From: Oegoconia quadripuncta
Lineage: Eukaryota; Arthropoda; Insecta; Lepidoptera; Autostichidae
Length of the DNA stretch: 64,000 nt
Assembly (NCBI GenBank): GCA_949316235.1
Contig: OX438745.1
Coordinates: 8,127,001 to 8,191,000 of the forward strand
Reading direction: 5' to 3'
Within the stretch, counting starts at the first letter, position 1, and every line of letters starts with the position of its first letter. Below the pieces are notes generated by a model. That model did not search any database. It saw nothing but the letters and a program-made list of their open reading frames with translations, and was not told where the DNA came from. The position numbers and the translations under genes were made by a program. Below, in pieces: positions 1 through 12,039 of this stretch.

Positions 1-265
1 ATGATTTTGAGCCTTCGACTTTGAGCTTTCGACTTTGAGCCTTCGACTTTGAGCCTTTGACTTTGAGCCTTCGACTTTGAGTCTTCGACTTTGAGCCTTC
101 GACTTTGAGCCTTCGACTTTGAGCCTTCGACTTTGAGTCTTCGAATTTGAGCCTTCGACTTTGAGCCTTCGACTTTGAGCCTTCGACTTTGAGCCTTCGA
201 CTTTGAATTTCGAATTTGAATCTTCGACATTGACTCTTCGACTCTAACTCTTCGACTTCGACACC
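1..265. repeat. 14-bp tandem array (first block)
   Basis: A 14-bp unit, TTCGACTTTGAGCC, is repeated head to tail with point variants such as GAGTC and GAATTT. It starts at or before the window edge and fades near 265. The same array recurs at 2771-3050, so it is one component of a larger repeated block. Confidence 0.9.
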
Positions 266-846
266 AATTTGAATTTGTGATTTAAACCCCTACCACTATC
301 GCAACCCGTAAGGGGTTAGCTTCAAAATAAATGTCATTTTCGCAATCAACGTCCCAAAAAACCTAAATAACGACACCAATATACACTTTTTTGGTGTCAT
401 CCCCCACCCCTATCACACCCCTAGAGGGTTGGCTTAAAATAAATGTCATTTTCATAATCAACATCCCAAAAAACCTAAATAACGACACCAATATCGATTT
501 TATGGTTTCAACCCCCATTTCACACCCCAGGGGGCTGTTTTTCGAAAAATCTCAACTCAGTCTTATCTCATTCTCTAACACCAAGGGGTTAGCTTTAAAA
601 CAAATGGCATTTTCGTAATCAACGTCCCAAAACACCTAAATAATCACACCAATATTCACTTTTTTGGTATCAACCCCCACCCCTATCTCAACCCTAGAGG
701 GTTAACTTAAAATAAATGTCATATTCATAATCAACATCCCATAAAATCTAACTAACGACACCATTATCGATTATATGGTTTTAGCCCCCATTTCACACCC
801 CAGGAGGTTGTCCAATATAGACTTTTTTGGTAGCAACCCCCACCCC
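266..846. repeat. Macrosatellite units, first block
   Basis: Related units of about 105-165 bp follow each other. Each carries a core like CCCAAAAAACCTAAATAACG, then GACACCAATAT, then CCCACCCCTATCTCA or CCCCATTTCACACC. Cores begin near 354, 460, 627 and 737. The same order of units recurs at 3050-3780. No coding signal was seen; the short open frames here are by-products of the repeats. Confidence 0.85.
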
Positions 847-2229
847 TTTTTTTTTTTTTTTTTTTACCAGGAGAAACGCTCATGCTTATCCGCCCTCCTC
901 GGGGGAGGGGGGCGGATTATGTCGGACTCCGGCACTGAAGGTGCCGGCCTACCGACTAAAAACTCCTGGGTGTTCCCTCGCGCGCGCCTATGCGGCGTGG
1001 CCGCGGGTACCATCTGGTATTCGTCCGCAGCCACGCCAGCGCGGTGCCCGCCGCCAGGACAAACGGCGGCAGGCCCACCTCTGGGCTGGAGCAGGGAGGA
1101 ATCGCCTGGTCCAGCCACCTCTAGAAGGCGCGCGGAAACACCGCGCGCGCCTTCTCGCGGGGCCTATGTGTGGGCGGTGATCCCCCCGGATCGCCACCCA
1201 CGGCCCCGCAGGGTAGGGGGGCAGAGGATCGCCTATCATTAAAGATAAGCTCTCCTCCGTGCCCCCCATGCGGCTGCATCTCCCCTCGCTCTGCGAGTGA
1301 CCTCGCAGAGAGAGAGGACCGCTTTCCACGGCCTCTCCTTGGCGTCCGCAGCTCGGACCTGGCTGCGGCCGGCAAAGAGTGGCCGTCCCGCACGGCTACG
1401 ACCTCTCAACAGAGAGGTCGTCCCCTACCATAGCGGCCCGCAACAGCGGGAGGCTCGGAGAGGAGGCGGGGTGAACACCGCCCCTCCAACCCTCCCGCCG
1501 TCTCCCCCTGCGAACAGAGGGAGAGGGCCGCTTCCCACGACCTCTCGTCGACGGCCGCAGCCTTAGCTGCAGTCGTCAAGGAGAGGTCGCCCAAGTGCTG
1601 CAGACGATTCCACGGCGTCCCCTGCCCAGATGGGCATTCCTCAGGGAGCGCCGCTTCCTCGCCGCAGCCCGCTGTGGTGGAATTCGCCCTCCACCATCCC
1701 TCGTCGTTCCACTCCCGAAAACGAATTTTCGGGAGTGGGACGACGAGGGCATTTCGGCGCCGAGGCGGGCCTCGGAGCCGAAACTTGGGCTGGTTTTTTA
1801 TAGAGGTTTTCCTTCCTCGCGGTCCGGGCGGTTAAGCCAAGACCCTCGGTCCCGGACTGCAGCTGAAAGCCGCGGTCCCGGATTACGAGCCCGGCGGTGG
1901 CAAGGGGTAGGAAGTTCCCCACCAGGAGGTTCCTCCTCCCCACGCCTGCTCGGCGGCAGTACGAGTGCACACCGAGCCCACCCTTACTCCCCCACTAGGA
2001 GGGGAGCGTCTCCTGCTCCATCCGCAGTGCCCTCTGCTAAACCAGAGGACACGCGGAGGAGCCCCCCCGGTGTCAGACTATTCGCCATCGGCCAACAAGA
2101 ACCCTTAAAAGGGAAGTTGTTGACCGATGCCCAGGGTGCACCGGCCCAGCAGCTACCGTTCCCCCCAGACGTATCCAGGAGGACAAGTAACCACCGAGCA
2201 CACGAGGAGGTTGTCTGACGTCGCACCCC
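847..2229 (-). mobile_element. GC-rich retroposed insert with poly(A) tail and 15-bp TSD
   Basis: A strongly GC-rich block sits inside an AT-rich satellite. Its left edge is a run of 19 T (847-865), which is a poly(A) tail on the minus strand. Both sides are flanked by the same 15 bases, AGCAACCCCCACCCC (832-846 and 2230-2244), an intact target-site duplication. This shows insertion by target-primed reverse transcription in minus orientation. Several overlapping frames are open on both strands, the longest 207 codons at 1595-2218 on the plus strand. None shows a reverse transcriptase, endonuclease or zinc-knuckle motif, so this may be a 5'-truncated LINE 3' region, a non-autonomous element or a retrocopy of a GC-rich transcript. 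Imperfect internal repeats centre on the motif CCGCTT(T/C)CCACG(G/A)CCTCTC. Confidence 0.8.
1698..1749 (-). other. 24-bp near-perfect hairpin with UUCG loop
   Basis: Inside the GC-rich insert, 1698-1721 pairs with 1726-1749 over 24 bp with a single mismatch (a possible G-U pair in RNA). The loop is 4 nt, CGAA on the plus strand, which reads UUCG in a minus-strand transcript, the direction implied by the poly(A) tail. Its role is unknown. Confidence 0.85.
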
Positions 2230-2244
2230 AGCAACCCCCACCCC

Positions 2245-2590
2245 TATCTCAACCCTAAAGGGTTAAATTAAAATAAATGTAATTTTCATAATAAACATCC
2301 CATAAATCCTAAATAACGACACCGATATCGATTTTATGGTTTTAACCCCCATTTCACAACCCAGGGGGTTGTTTTTCGAAAAATCTCAAAACACGTATTA
2401 GCTTATTTGTTCCTAGGAGTACTCTTGCGAAGTTTCGAGTCGAAAATAGTCGAAATGTCTAAGTTATACTGTTTCTTCATACAAACTTCCCACCTCTGTT
2501 TCACCCCCTTAAAGGGTGAATTTTGAAAAATCCTTTCTAAGTGCTCCCCTAGACCTCGTAAGGAACCTACGTGCCAAATTTGGAAACTCT
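2245..2590. repeat. Macrosatellite continuation and 3' segment
   Basis: The satellite resumes directly after the right target duplication. From about 2395 to 2590 there is a roughly 190-bp segment (TATTAGCTTATTTGTTCCTA to CCAAATTTGGAAACTCT) that recurs almost unchanged at 3780-3976. This defines the end of a macro-unit. Confidence 0.85.
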
Positions 2591-2597
2591 ATTCACC

Positions 2598-2768
2598 CCT
2601 TTGACTATGACTATGACTTTGACTAAAACTTTGACTATGACTTTGACTATGACTTCGACTATGACATTGACTACGACTTTGACTTTGACTATGACTTTGA
2701 TTATGACTTTGACATTGACTATGACTTCGACTATGACTTTGACTATGACTTTGACTATGAATTTTACT
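2598..2768. repeat. Hexamer array (GACTWT)n
   Basis: Tandem GACTTT/GACTAT hexamers with occasional GACTTC and GACATT. They produce long open frames on both strands (Thr-Met-Thr-Leu and Ser-Gln-Ser-His repeats) that are artefacts of the repeat. Confidence 0.9.
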
Positions 2769-2770
2769 TT

Positions 2771-3976
2771 TCGACTTTGAGTCTTCGACTTTGAGTCTTC
2801 GACTTTGAGCCTTCGACTTTGAGCCTTCGTCTTTGAGCCTTCGATTTTGAGCCTTCGACTTTGAGCTTTCGACTTTGAGTCTTCGACTTTTAGCCTTCGA
2901 CTTTGAGTCTTCGACTTTTAGCCTTCGACTTTCAGCCTTCGAATTTGAGCCTTCGTCTTTGAGCCTTCGAATTTGAGCCTTCGACTTTGATTTTCGAATT
3001 TGAATCTTCGACATTGACTCTTCGACTTTGACTCTTCGACTTCGACACCAATTTGAATTTATGATTTCAACCCCTACCACTATCGCAACCCGTAAGGGGT
3101 TAGCTTCAAAATAAATGTCATTTTCGCAATCAACGTCCCAAAAAACCTAAATAACGACACCAATATAGACTTTTTTGGTATCATCCCCCACCCCTATCTC
3201 ACCCCTAGAGGGTTGGCTTAAAATAAATGTCATTTTCATAATCAACATCCCAAAAAAACTAAATAACGACACCATTATCGATTATATGGTTTTAACCCCC
3301 ATTTCACACCCCAGGGGGTTGTCCAATATTGACTTTTTTGGTAGCAACCCCCACCCCTATCTCAACCCTAGAGGGTTAACTTAAAATAAATGTCATTTTC
3401 ATAATCAACATCCCATAAAACCTAAATAACGACACCAATATCGATTTTATGGTTTCAACCCCCATTTCACACCCCAGGGGGCTGTTTTTCGAAAAATCTC
3501 AACTCACCCTTATCTCATTCTCTAACCCCAAGGGGTTAGCTTCAAAACAAATAGCATTTTCGTAATCAACGTCCCAAAAAACCTAAATAATGACATCAAT
3601 ATAGACTTTTTTGGTATCATCCCCCACCCCTATCTCACCCCTAGAGGGTTGGCTTAAAATAAATGTCATTTTCATAATCAACATCCCAAAAAAACTAAAT
3701 AACGACACCAATATCGATTTTATGGTTTTAACCTCCATTTCACAACCCAGGGGGTTGTTTTTCGAAAAATCTAAAAACACGTATTAGCTTATTTGTTCCT
3801 AGGAGTACTCTTGCGAAGTTTCGAGTCGAAAATAGTCGAAATGCCCAAGTTATACTGTTTCTTCATACAAACTTCCCACCCCTGTTTCACCCCCTTAAAG
3901 GGTGAATTTTGAAAAATCCTTTCTTAGTGCTCCCCTAGACCTCGTAAGGAACCTACGTGCCAAATTTGGAAACTCT
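2771..3976. repeat. Second macrosatellite unit
   Basis: This repeats the order seen in 1-2590 without the insert: a 14-bp TTCGACTTTGAGCC array (2771-3050), then 110-165 bp units with cores near 3136, 3247, 3410, 3573 and 3684, then the 190-bp end segment (3780-3976). One macro-unit is therefore about 1.2 kb. Confidence 0.85.
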
Positions 3977-4003
3977 AGACCCAGCGGTTTGGCCTGTGCG
4001 TTG

Positions 4004-4031
4004 ATATGTCAGTCAGTCAGTCAGTCAGTCA
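4004..4031. repeat. (TCAG)n microsatellite
   Basis: A short TCAG array follows AGACCCAGCGGTTTGGCC at the right edge of the macrosatellite. Confidence 0.85.
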
Positions 4032-7000
4032 TTCAGTTTCTTCCTTTATATATTTAGATTCATTGCTTTGCTTGGGATTAGATGATTGGTGTAAGTGTCC
4101 GAAATTATATTATTTATATTATTCGCATGCCCATCATGTGCGGTGGATAGCTTTTTAATGCTATTATGGATTCTGCTACCTAAATATCTATTTAACACTT
4201 ATTGCATATAAGCATACACATTAAACACAAAGATAACAGGACAGTATTAAACATTTTTTGGATAGATTCTGTTTACGAATTATTAAGGTTTTTAGTGGTA
4301 ATTTTTGTTAAGCCGCAACCAAATATCGCGAGGCATGCCGCGAATGGTTCGCCACGCATGCTTTAGGCTGAGGTATGCGTCGTACAATCAATGCATCCAT
4401 CCGAACGGCATATGCTCAGGTTGAGCCCGCAAACAACGCGCGTTGCACGATCAGAAATTCATGTTCCTTTGTTTTTTTTTTTTTGTAATATTCAGTCTGA
4501 ATGTTTGGAGTCCCATAATACTCTTTTACCCATAATACCTGTAAATGTTTGACATATTCTAAATAAATGGATTATGGATGGACATATCGAGTTACTATAT
4601 GTAATTCCAGGGCGCTTACTTACTACCATTTTTTTTTCTATTGTAATAAGATATGATAAACAAGAAAGCTGTTCGCCTGTTGAATAGCGATTATGATGAG
4701 TATCGCCCCATGACACCTGTAATCAAAGATCGACCTGAAATTCCCAGTACATACACTCTGTACTCATAATGTCCACAGGACGTCCAATGCTGGACGTTGA
4801 CTTCCCCATATATTTCCAGAGATACCGTTTTGAAGCGGCCTGCATCCAACGACCTCCCGCGACCTTTCCGCCCGTCCACCGTATATTGATTCGTACATGA
4901 TTCGTTAATGAGACACAGTCTCACAAACCATAGGGTTAGACTTTACTTTTTATTCTATAGAGTGTACGTACAGGTGTATCTGATATGACGCATTAATTAA
5001 ACGCAGCGGTATTTACGAGTAAATAAACATCTATAAAAATATATTGTTTGTGTAATGTCATGTTTATGTATTGTTGGTGACCAAATCGTTTTCGGTAATA
5101 AAATAAATAACGTAAATCAAATTTTATATGTTGTAAAAATAAATGCTTTGGGTATTTATTGAATTTTAGGTTAAACACCCACCTCCTGGGTTTTAGATTT
5201 GTTTTACTTTTGTAGTTTACTTTACGCTACGCAGTAGTAGTGTATTATATTAAGTTTCTTTGCCATGGTTGTCTGGAAGAAATAATATCACTGTGTATAT
5301 TTTTAAGCTGTGTACAATAAAGAATTTTTTCTTTTCTTCTTTCTTTCTCCTGCGACGTGTACATTTCTATGAACCCCGGATGTTGTAACAAGAATTACTG
5401 TCTGGAGCACCTCAACGCGTTTGGAATATCACTACCATCTCATTTTAAAGATTTTCAGGCAGAGAATTTACATCCTATTTAAAAAGCAGATGAGTCATCA
5501 TCATATCAGTCACAGCTGAACATTTCTAGACGACCAGTTGGAACTATTTCCTGCGAACTTCATTAGGTCGTTCGTCCACCTGGACCGTTCGAATGGACAA
5601 ATCCTACGCTGCGTTTGCCTTACGGATTTTTTCATTCGTGATTCTATTACATAGCGATACGCCGAGCGTCGCATTTTCCATATCTCGTTGCGTGACCCTG
5701 AGTTTTCTTATGAGGTCTACGTTTCAGTTTCAATCGAGTCCTCATCAATGCTATGAAAGACATAGATTTACAGTGCGATTTTGTCTTTCGATTTTGAAAG
5801 CGTGTGCGAAGCCTACAAAATCAATTTTGCATATCAAAAGTTCGCATTTCTAAAGTCTCCTCATTCGCATTACCGACGAACGAGAGGTTCCATATTCGTT
5901 TTCGATTCCGAATAATCGTAAGTTTTGGTTAGTACAATTGACTTACGTTCAGTTTTATCTTTGAAACTCGCCGCTTTTTGAGGTTAGTCATAGTTAGTTC
6001 TTGTACAACATATTATGTTGCGTGTAATGTATGGTAATGTGACTGGAATAAGGACAACACAGCATTCGAATTGTAAAAAAATGCGGTAAAATGGAACTCT
6101 CACGTGGATTTTATTCTAATCGTGATTTGGCGAAAAATCGTACTCTTAATTTTGATGGATTGCGGTGACGCTGTATGTTTTCCGGTCCAACACCTTAATT
6201 AATTAACCCATATAATAGTCCATACTATAATGGCGTGCGTGAACAGATTGCTAGTTTTCATTGATTCTTTATCACTAACTGTAAACCCGGCGTCTGCAGT
6301 GGCAGCGGTAACATGCTACATTGATTGCCGTTGCGCAAGCGTGACTGATATACTTAGGTAACGCATTCCATATCAACCTGTTACTCGTTACTTATATAAA
6401 GATTGTGTTATGTTTGAAAATGGCGAGGGTGGATTCGAAACGTCAAATGATAGAAATGTAGTCTTCTTCAAACTTTATTGTCTTATACCTTACATTACGA
6501 GGATGTACCCTCGTAGTTGGTGCGCCAAGCTTCAATGGCTGCATTATTGAGCAATAATATTATTTTTTATTTTATTTTCAAGGTTTACCAACAATTGTTT
6601 ACACCAATACATGTAAATACACATTAAGTAAACTGATACCGTTAAGTGTAACTATCACTTACAGGTAAACACCACATGCACTAACAATATATATTTATAA
6701 CAACTAAGTAATAATTAATTCAACACTTCAGAAGTTCTCTAATTAAACTAAGATTTTAGTGTGTTAGAGAATCCAAAGCTGCTTTGTAGAACTTAGCAAT
6801 GGAATCAAAGTGCACATCCGTTTTATCACTGCATGTATTTAATATCTTACTTAGCCTGGAGATTGGTGAACTACTACCCAAGACAGTTATACAAGACATA
6901 TTACGGCTTGAGGTATTCCTTTAAGTGTTGGATTTGCCTTTCCAAGTCGGCTATATAAAATCCGATCACCATTTTGTCTGGTCCAAACAGTTACGCGGTT

Positions 7001-7130
7001 TTCCTTATGACTTCGATCAAGTCACTAGTCAATTATGATATGACATTTTAGTCATTTTGCTACCAAGACTTTTTGAACTGTACCCTTTTTTTAAACGCGC
7101 ATACCGCTCGCCTGGGGTTCGCCGAGGCTA
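4032..7130. other. Non-genic region with transposon debris
   Basis: No exon was recognised. 4060-4115 resembles the 3' tail of a SINE whose longer copy is at 49762-50023 (shared GATTGGTGTAAGTGTCCGAAA). 5262-5335 resembles the GTCTGGAAGA/AATAAAGA 3' end of the LINE family at 7140-7790. The 86-codon frame at 5593-5853 resembles nothing known and has no splice context. Confidence 0.5.
4757..4880 (-). mobile_element. LINE reverse transcriptase C-terminal tail, decayed
   Basis: Read on the minus strand, the segment gives GGRWMQAASKRYLWKYMGK followed by STSSIGRP. This resembles the tail AGSRWMQxAxDRxLWxxxx of lepidopteran non-LTR reverse transcriptases. The same family is present on the plus strand at 60656-61015. 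It is truncated and has no intact frame. Confidence 0.6.
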
Positions 7131-7139
7131 TCGAGAGGT

Positions 7140-7539
7140 ATATCCGCTCACCTTAAAAACTTTATAATAAATCTATTATTTACCACGGTAAAGAGTAAAT
7201 TATGTGTACGATAAACATTATAAACGTTCTTCCGAAAATCTTCGTCTCTATGTCCCTCCTAACTTAACAAAATTCTATAGCCAGTCCTTCAGACTGCAAG
7301 CCACTCGTCTGTGGAACTCTTTGCCGGAATCTATTAGGAAAGCTCAATCATTAAATATTTTTAAATGTCAAGTCAAAAACCACTACTTAGGTCTCTGAAT
7401 TTTTTCTTTTCGTTGACTCCCGCCTCGTGAACATTAGTTGACTATCTATAAGTGCTTCTAGTGATTGTGTTTTATACTATATATTAAGTATTTCTACATA
7501 TTTATTTATATATATATATATATTTATTTATTTATGTAT

Positions 7540-7579
<40 letters not shown>

Positions 7580-7790
7580 ATTAAGTCAATTAATATGATA
7601 TTATTATTATATTTATGCATGCACCCTACCTGTTTTTCTACCTACAAATGTCCCGTAGCTGTGGGTTGTCTGGAAGAGATCGCTTTTAGTGATAAGACCG
7701 CCTAATTGTGTTCTATTGTTATCATCAAAATTATTGTAAATTATTTTGCGCAATAAAGAGTATTTGTATTGTATTGTATTGTATAAATCA
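7140..7790 (+). mobile_element. 5'-truncated LINE 3' end (RT tail plus 3' UTR)
   Basis: A frame ending at 7398 contains RLWNSLPESIRKAQSL, the characteristic C-terminal tail of jockey/CR1-type reverse transcriptases. The 3' UTR follows, with GTCTGGAAGAGATCGCTTTT, GATAAGACCGCC, AATAAAGAG and a terminal (TTGTA)n repeat at about 7765-7783. An AT microsatellite (7510-7575) lies within it. A reverse copy of the same 3' UTR is at 48596-48715. Confidence 0.75.
7508..7577. repeat. (TA)n microsatellite
   Basis: Almost uninterrupted TA dinucleotides, broken by TTTATTTATTTA, inside the LINE 3' UTR. Confidence 0.9.
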
Positions 7791-7938
7791 AATTAGATTA
7801 TATTAGGGTTTTTTTTTTTTAATTATTCCTGAATGTTAATCCGGGCCTAATTAAATAGATTATAAAAACTCCATAAAAATCCGCTCAGTAGTTCTTCCAT
7901 GATTTACGATTTTATTACATGTATAGATTACAACGTCG

Positions 7939-8174
7939 CAGTGGCGTGCACAGCAATTTGTCACAGGGTAGGCGGAATGATAAAATTTGCTCTTAAATGA
8001 GACAAAATACAACTACAAAATAATAACTTACTCTTATAGCAATCCTCGCAACTGTTTAGAATATTTCTGTTCACATCAGTATGGATCAGTTGTCTTGACA
8101 ATGCATTTAGAGGACATCTTACAATTTTCCAAGGTAGGCACTGCCTTTCTGCCTGCACGGAGTGCACGCCACTG
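7939..8174. mobile_element. Non-autonomous hAT-like MITE (236 bp)
   Basis: The ends are perfect inverted repeats over 13 bp: CAGTGGCGTGCAC at 7939 and its complement ending at 8174. The flanks CAACGTCG (7931-7938) and CAACGTCA (8175-8182) form an 8-bp target duplication with one mismatch. An 8-bp duplication with CAGTGG-type ends is typical of hAT elements. There is no transposase frame. Confidence 0.8.
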
Positions 8175-9683
8175 CAACGTCATATTCTGTTACGCGCTGT
8201 TCTGCATCAAGTATTATGTACACACCCACTGAGCGTTTTTTTTTTCAAGTTATGTTTATTATTATTAGGACATCCTGTCATTAGTTGAGATATTTTACTC
8301 CTCTATATCTCTTCAAGTATGTCTCTTCAGTGAAGGAAGCAGAAGAGGTGTGTCAGGATGGTAGCAAGTGGAAGTCTGTGGGTTATATATCGGACGTTAC
8401 CTTTGTATGGTATGTGTGAGGCGGTAGAAGCTCAATATCAATCATAAATATAAAAGCCCCCAGGGATGACTAAATCGAAGTATAGATCATATTTATAGAG
8501 GGAAACCACCTGCTAACAAGTGCAAAAGGATCCACTAATCCAGTTGTTTTGCTATATCGGTTCTTGCGCTGACTGCAATCAGTATGTAATGTAATATGAC
8601 CTAGTGTAATACTAATTGATAACACAAAGTCACATAAATTGTGTACAGTGAATAACAAACTGGATATAAATATTATGTAACAGATAATGAACTGCAAGAG
8701 AGTAATTTTATAGGTATTTATTATGAACTCGATCTACAAATATGTAGCCATATAATCAGCTTCCAAGTCCAATGCTAGCATGCCCGCTACAACAAACATT
8801 TTATGTAGGTATCGATGTTAGATTTTGTCTACTGTAAGAGAGAATTGTTTAACATTTTAAATGCTTCTTGTATACAGCTTTAGCATACAACATACCACCG
8901 CGATGGCTCCTTAGATAAATTGTATTTATTCCGAACATTTCTCCCCGAGATATTGTTTTCTAGACGTTTTCTAGAAGTCAAGAGTTGTTGTGTCACATTG
9001 AAATTTAAGAGCGCAGATAATCGATCTATTTAGTTAATTTAAATTACACACTGCTTAAGCTCCGCCGTCACAGGTCTTATACGGAAACCATTGTTGCAAC
9101 CAATCATTTATTTTCAATCATTCATCAATACATATCTGAGAAATGTTGTTTACGGAAATTGTAATCAACCTGCGTACTGACGTGCGAAATCTTAAATTTG
9201 TAAAGTATACATAAAAAACTAAAACAAGCTGTCACTTACAGACATAATTATAAAATATTTAAGTTATCAAAAACATTTTTCGATCAGTTTAGTCAAAATT
9301 GTCTTGTCAAGTTCTTGACTCTCAAGTTCAAAGACTCAAGTTTTTGTACTCATGTGAAATATATTTTTTCATTCAATAAATGTGACAAGGAGGTTGATAG
9401 AGTAAGTTGTTGCTATAGTTATCTATTGTGTCTGCATAGCGGTAAATGACGAGTTAATTACCATCTCTTATGCCCCTTTAATCGGTTCTGAATGGATGGC
9501 GCGACATATTACAAATTCTTGTTTTCTTTCTATAATGAAAAAAAAAAAAAACAATGTTGAAGATCGAACGAACGAACGGACCGTTTCGAGCTGTGCGAAA
9601 GGGAATTCTATCGCGTACTCTTACCTTTGGATTTAGCGAAATCCAAGTTTTTTTTGGGTTTTCTAAACCCTACAATAGCCCCA

Positions 9684-9858
9684 GTAGCATGATCTCGTGG
9701 TGCGTGACGCGACGTTGAGAGTGGGATAGTTGTATATTTTTAAACGACTTCAAAAAAGGAGGTTCTGTATTCAGGACGTATTTTTTTTTGTCCAAACGAA
9801 TGAGTAGGACAAATATTATCCCGCGCGACATGAACGTTAAAAGCGCCTGTCATTCTAC
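9684..9858. mobile_element. Palindromic-end MITE, copy 1
   Basis: Starts GTAGCATGAT and ends GTCATTCTAC. It shares interior blocks (GAGAATGGGATAGT-like, GAATGAGTAGGACAAATATT, CGCGCGACAT) with the better-preserved copy at 35521-35650. It carries an extra segment with CGACTTCAAAAAAGGAGG, apparently a later insertion. Confidence 0.65.
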
Positions 9859-10859
9859 TAGTGCAGGATTCTCGTAGTTAATTGTAATTGAAGCCTACAC
9901 ACTTGGATTTGTTGCAGGCCTTTCCACAGGTGGCGCCAGAGTATCAATGCATTTATTTTTAGAGAGCTTCGCAATAATGAATGACGTATATCCTGTTATT
10001 TACTTAGAGAGGTTTGTCGAATTCTATTCTGTCGGGAACTAAACGGCACTCGTGATCAAAGCAGGCTGCCGTCAAATCTTACCTTTAGTTTTTCGAAATT
10101 GGAACTATTTCATTTGTCATCGGCAATTTTTATTCAATTCGTCCTTTCACAAACGGCATAGTCACAGTAATGCCGAAGGCAGATCGTCGATGTATTAAAT
10201 TGTATAAATATTGATTTTAGGGGGACCATAGTATGAGAAACAAACATTTAAAACGTAATTTTGTTATTTATTGTGGTAGCTAATAACAACTAGATGTTTT
10301 GTTTGGTAATGATTAGTAGTAATTTCTACAATCTACCGCGGTTTTTAAATTTTCGTGGTTTTCTTACTTATGACATACGGAATTTTCTGGTTTCAGCATT
10401 ATATAAATCAATGAACGTTAGTAAATTGACTGTGCTTGTTGTGAACGGACGAATTGCCGGCGACAGACTTTATTTATAAGATAAGAATTTAAATCACAAA
10501 AACACAATATGTATAACCGGATATAACTCAATTATAGCTAAAGCAATCCCAAATGTACTGTAACTGTTATCAAACCAACCTACATATTAAATTGTCCAAA
10601 TAGTATACGAACAATTGTTTACACATCAACCCATTTTAGGGTACCGCAGAAAAATGGCAAGGGTTTAATGATAAAATTTTAATTTGGTGGTTGATAATAA
10701 TTTACAATTGAGTATAGATTTGTACAAAAGACTTACTCATGTTTGTGAGCTGCGCTTTAGTGCTCGCGTCACTTAATACTAGAGGACGCTTCGTGGTTTT
10801 ACTTGCGCTGATGCAGTTTTTCCGTTCCTGTTGTCAATTAAAGTAAATTTACATACATA

Positions 10860-11115
10860 CATAACTTCACGACCTTTATCCCACATGCGGTGGTCAGAGA
10901 TATCCCAAACATAGACATTTAGGTGATCCAAACATTAAGTTTATTGCTTTTAACAACATCCACATTTCATCATTCGAAATATACAGAAATGCACACGTGA
11001 CAGGGGATGAGCCCATCGCCGTTGAAACGTGCAACTCGTAGATGTTTTAGGTCGAAAGACCCTTAGCCTCCTTTTACGACACCCACGAGAATAGATGGGT
11101 CGGTTATTCTAAGTC
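10860..11115. repeat. Interspersed repeat, CACGTGACAGG family, copy 1
   Basis: Begins near TCACGACCTTTATCCCACAT, contains GAAATGCACACGTGACAGGG and GATGAGCCCATCGCC, and ends with CCTTTTACGACACCCACGAG. Related copies are at 27836-28400, 29085-29215 and 50050-50290, with a partial reverse copy at 32434-32480. Its class is unclear. Confidence 0.7.
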
Positions 11116-12039
11116 GTCAATTACGTCAATTTAAAAAGTCTAAAAAAATTCATACTTTTTTTTAAATGATTAACTGGATACGCGTTTGACCACAATCTCA
11201 CCTGATGGGAAGTGATGATGTGGCTGAAGATGGCGTATTACTGACTTTACTATCAAAACCTACAGAGTACTTCCTGTCGGTCTAGAATCTTGTAAGTCCA
11301 TGCCAGGTTAAGCTGAGTCAGTGTACAATTGAACCTGAGACGTTTTAGAAAATTTATAATTTTCTACTTTGACTTACTGAGAATAGATTTCAGACGTTGA
11401 GATCGAATTAAACAAACTTTAATATTATACGATCCGGATCGTTACTTACTTCATAAATTAGGTGAGAATTACACTAACTTAAGTTTTACAGCGTATTATG
11501 TTATTACAATTATTTTATTCAGTAACGTAATATAGTTTATAATGAAACTATATCCTTTCGCTCTTTTAGCATAAATTGAGCGAGACGCAACGCTTATGTG
11601 GTTTTGTGGGCCGTGTCTGTTACGCCGACCGGGATTTATTAGGTTCCAATAGTGTGTCTTAATGTGTAATTATGTTATACATTCGTCGAATAAATTCTAT
11701 CAATCAAGGTACTTAAATACAAGGTACACAAAGTTTACACAGATTATAAAACTAAGCGGTGTATTTCTACCAATGTACTACTAAAAATTGGCCCGTAGTA
11801 ACAACTTCTAAATTTATAATAAGCTTTCTTCCACGTGTATGACAACCTGCAAGCACATGTTAAAATAAATATCGTCACTTGGCAGCTGTGCGTCATTCTT
11901 TAGACATACTATGACGTCCTTTATTCACGCCAAAAGGGAACAATAAATTGACATGATTGTTGAAGGGAGATATTTTTTTTAAATTCTTGTAAATAAAAAA
12001 ATACTTGATTCATTTTTTTTGTGAATAATAATAAATTTT

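Noticed and set aside
1595..2218. 207-codon plus-strand frame in the GC-rich insert
   Set aside because: High GC content lengthens chance frames. It runs against the poly(A) orientation, shows no domain, and overlaps equally long frames on the other strand.
2589..3080. 163-codon minus-strand frame rich in Ser, Gln, Arg and Lys
   Set aside because: It lies wholly in the hexamer and 14-bp arrays. The Ser-Gln-Ser-His and Lys-Ser-Lys repeats simply translate the satellite, and there is no gene context.
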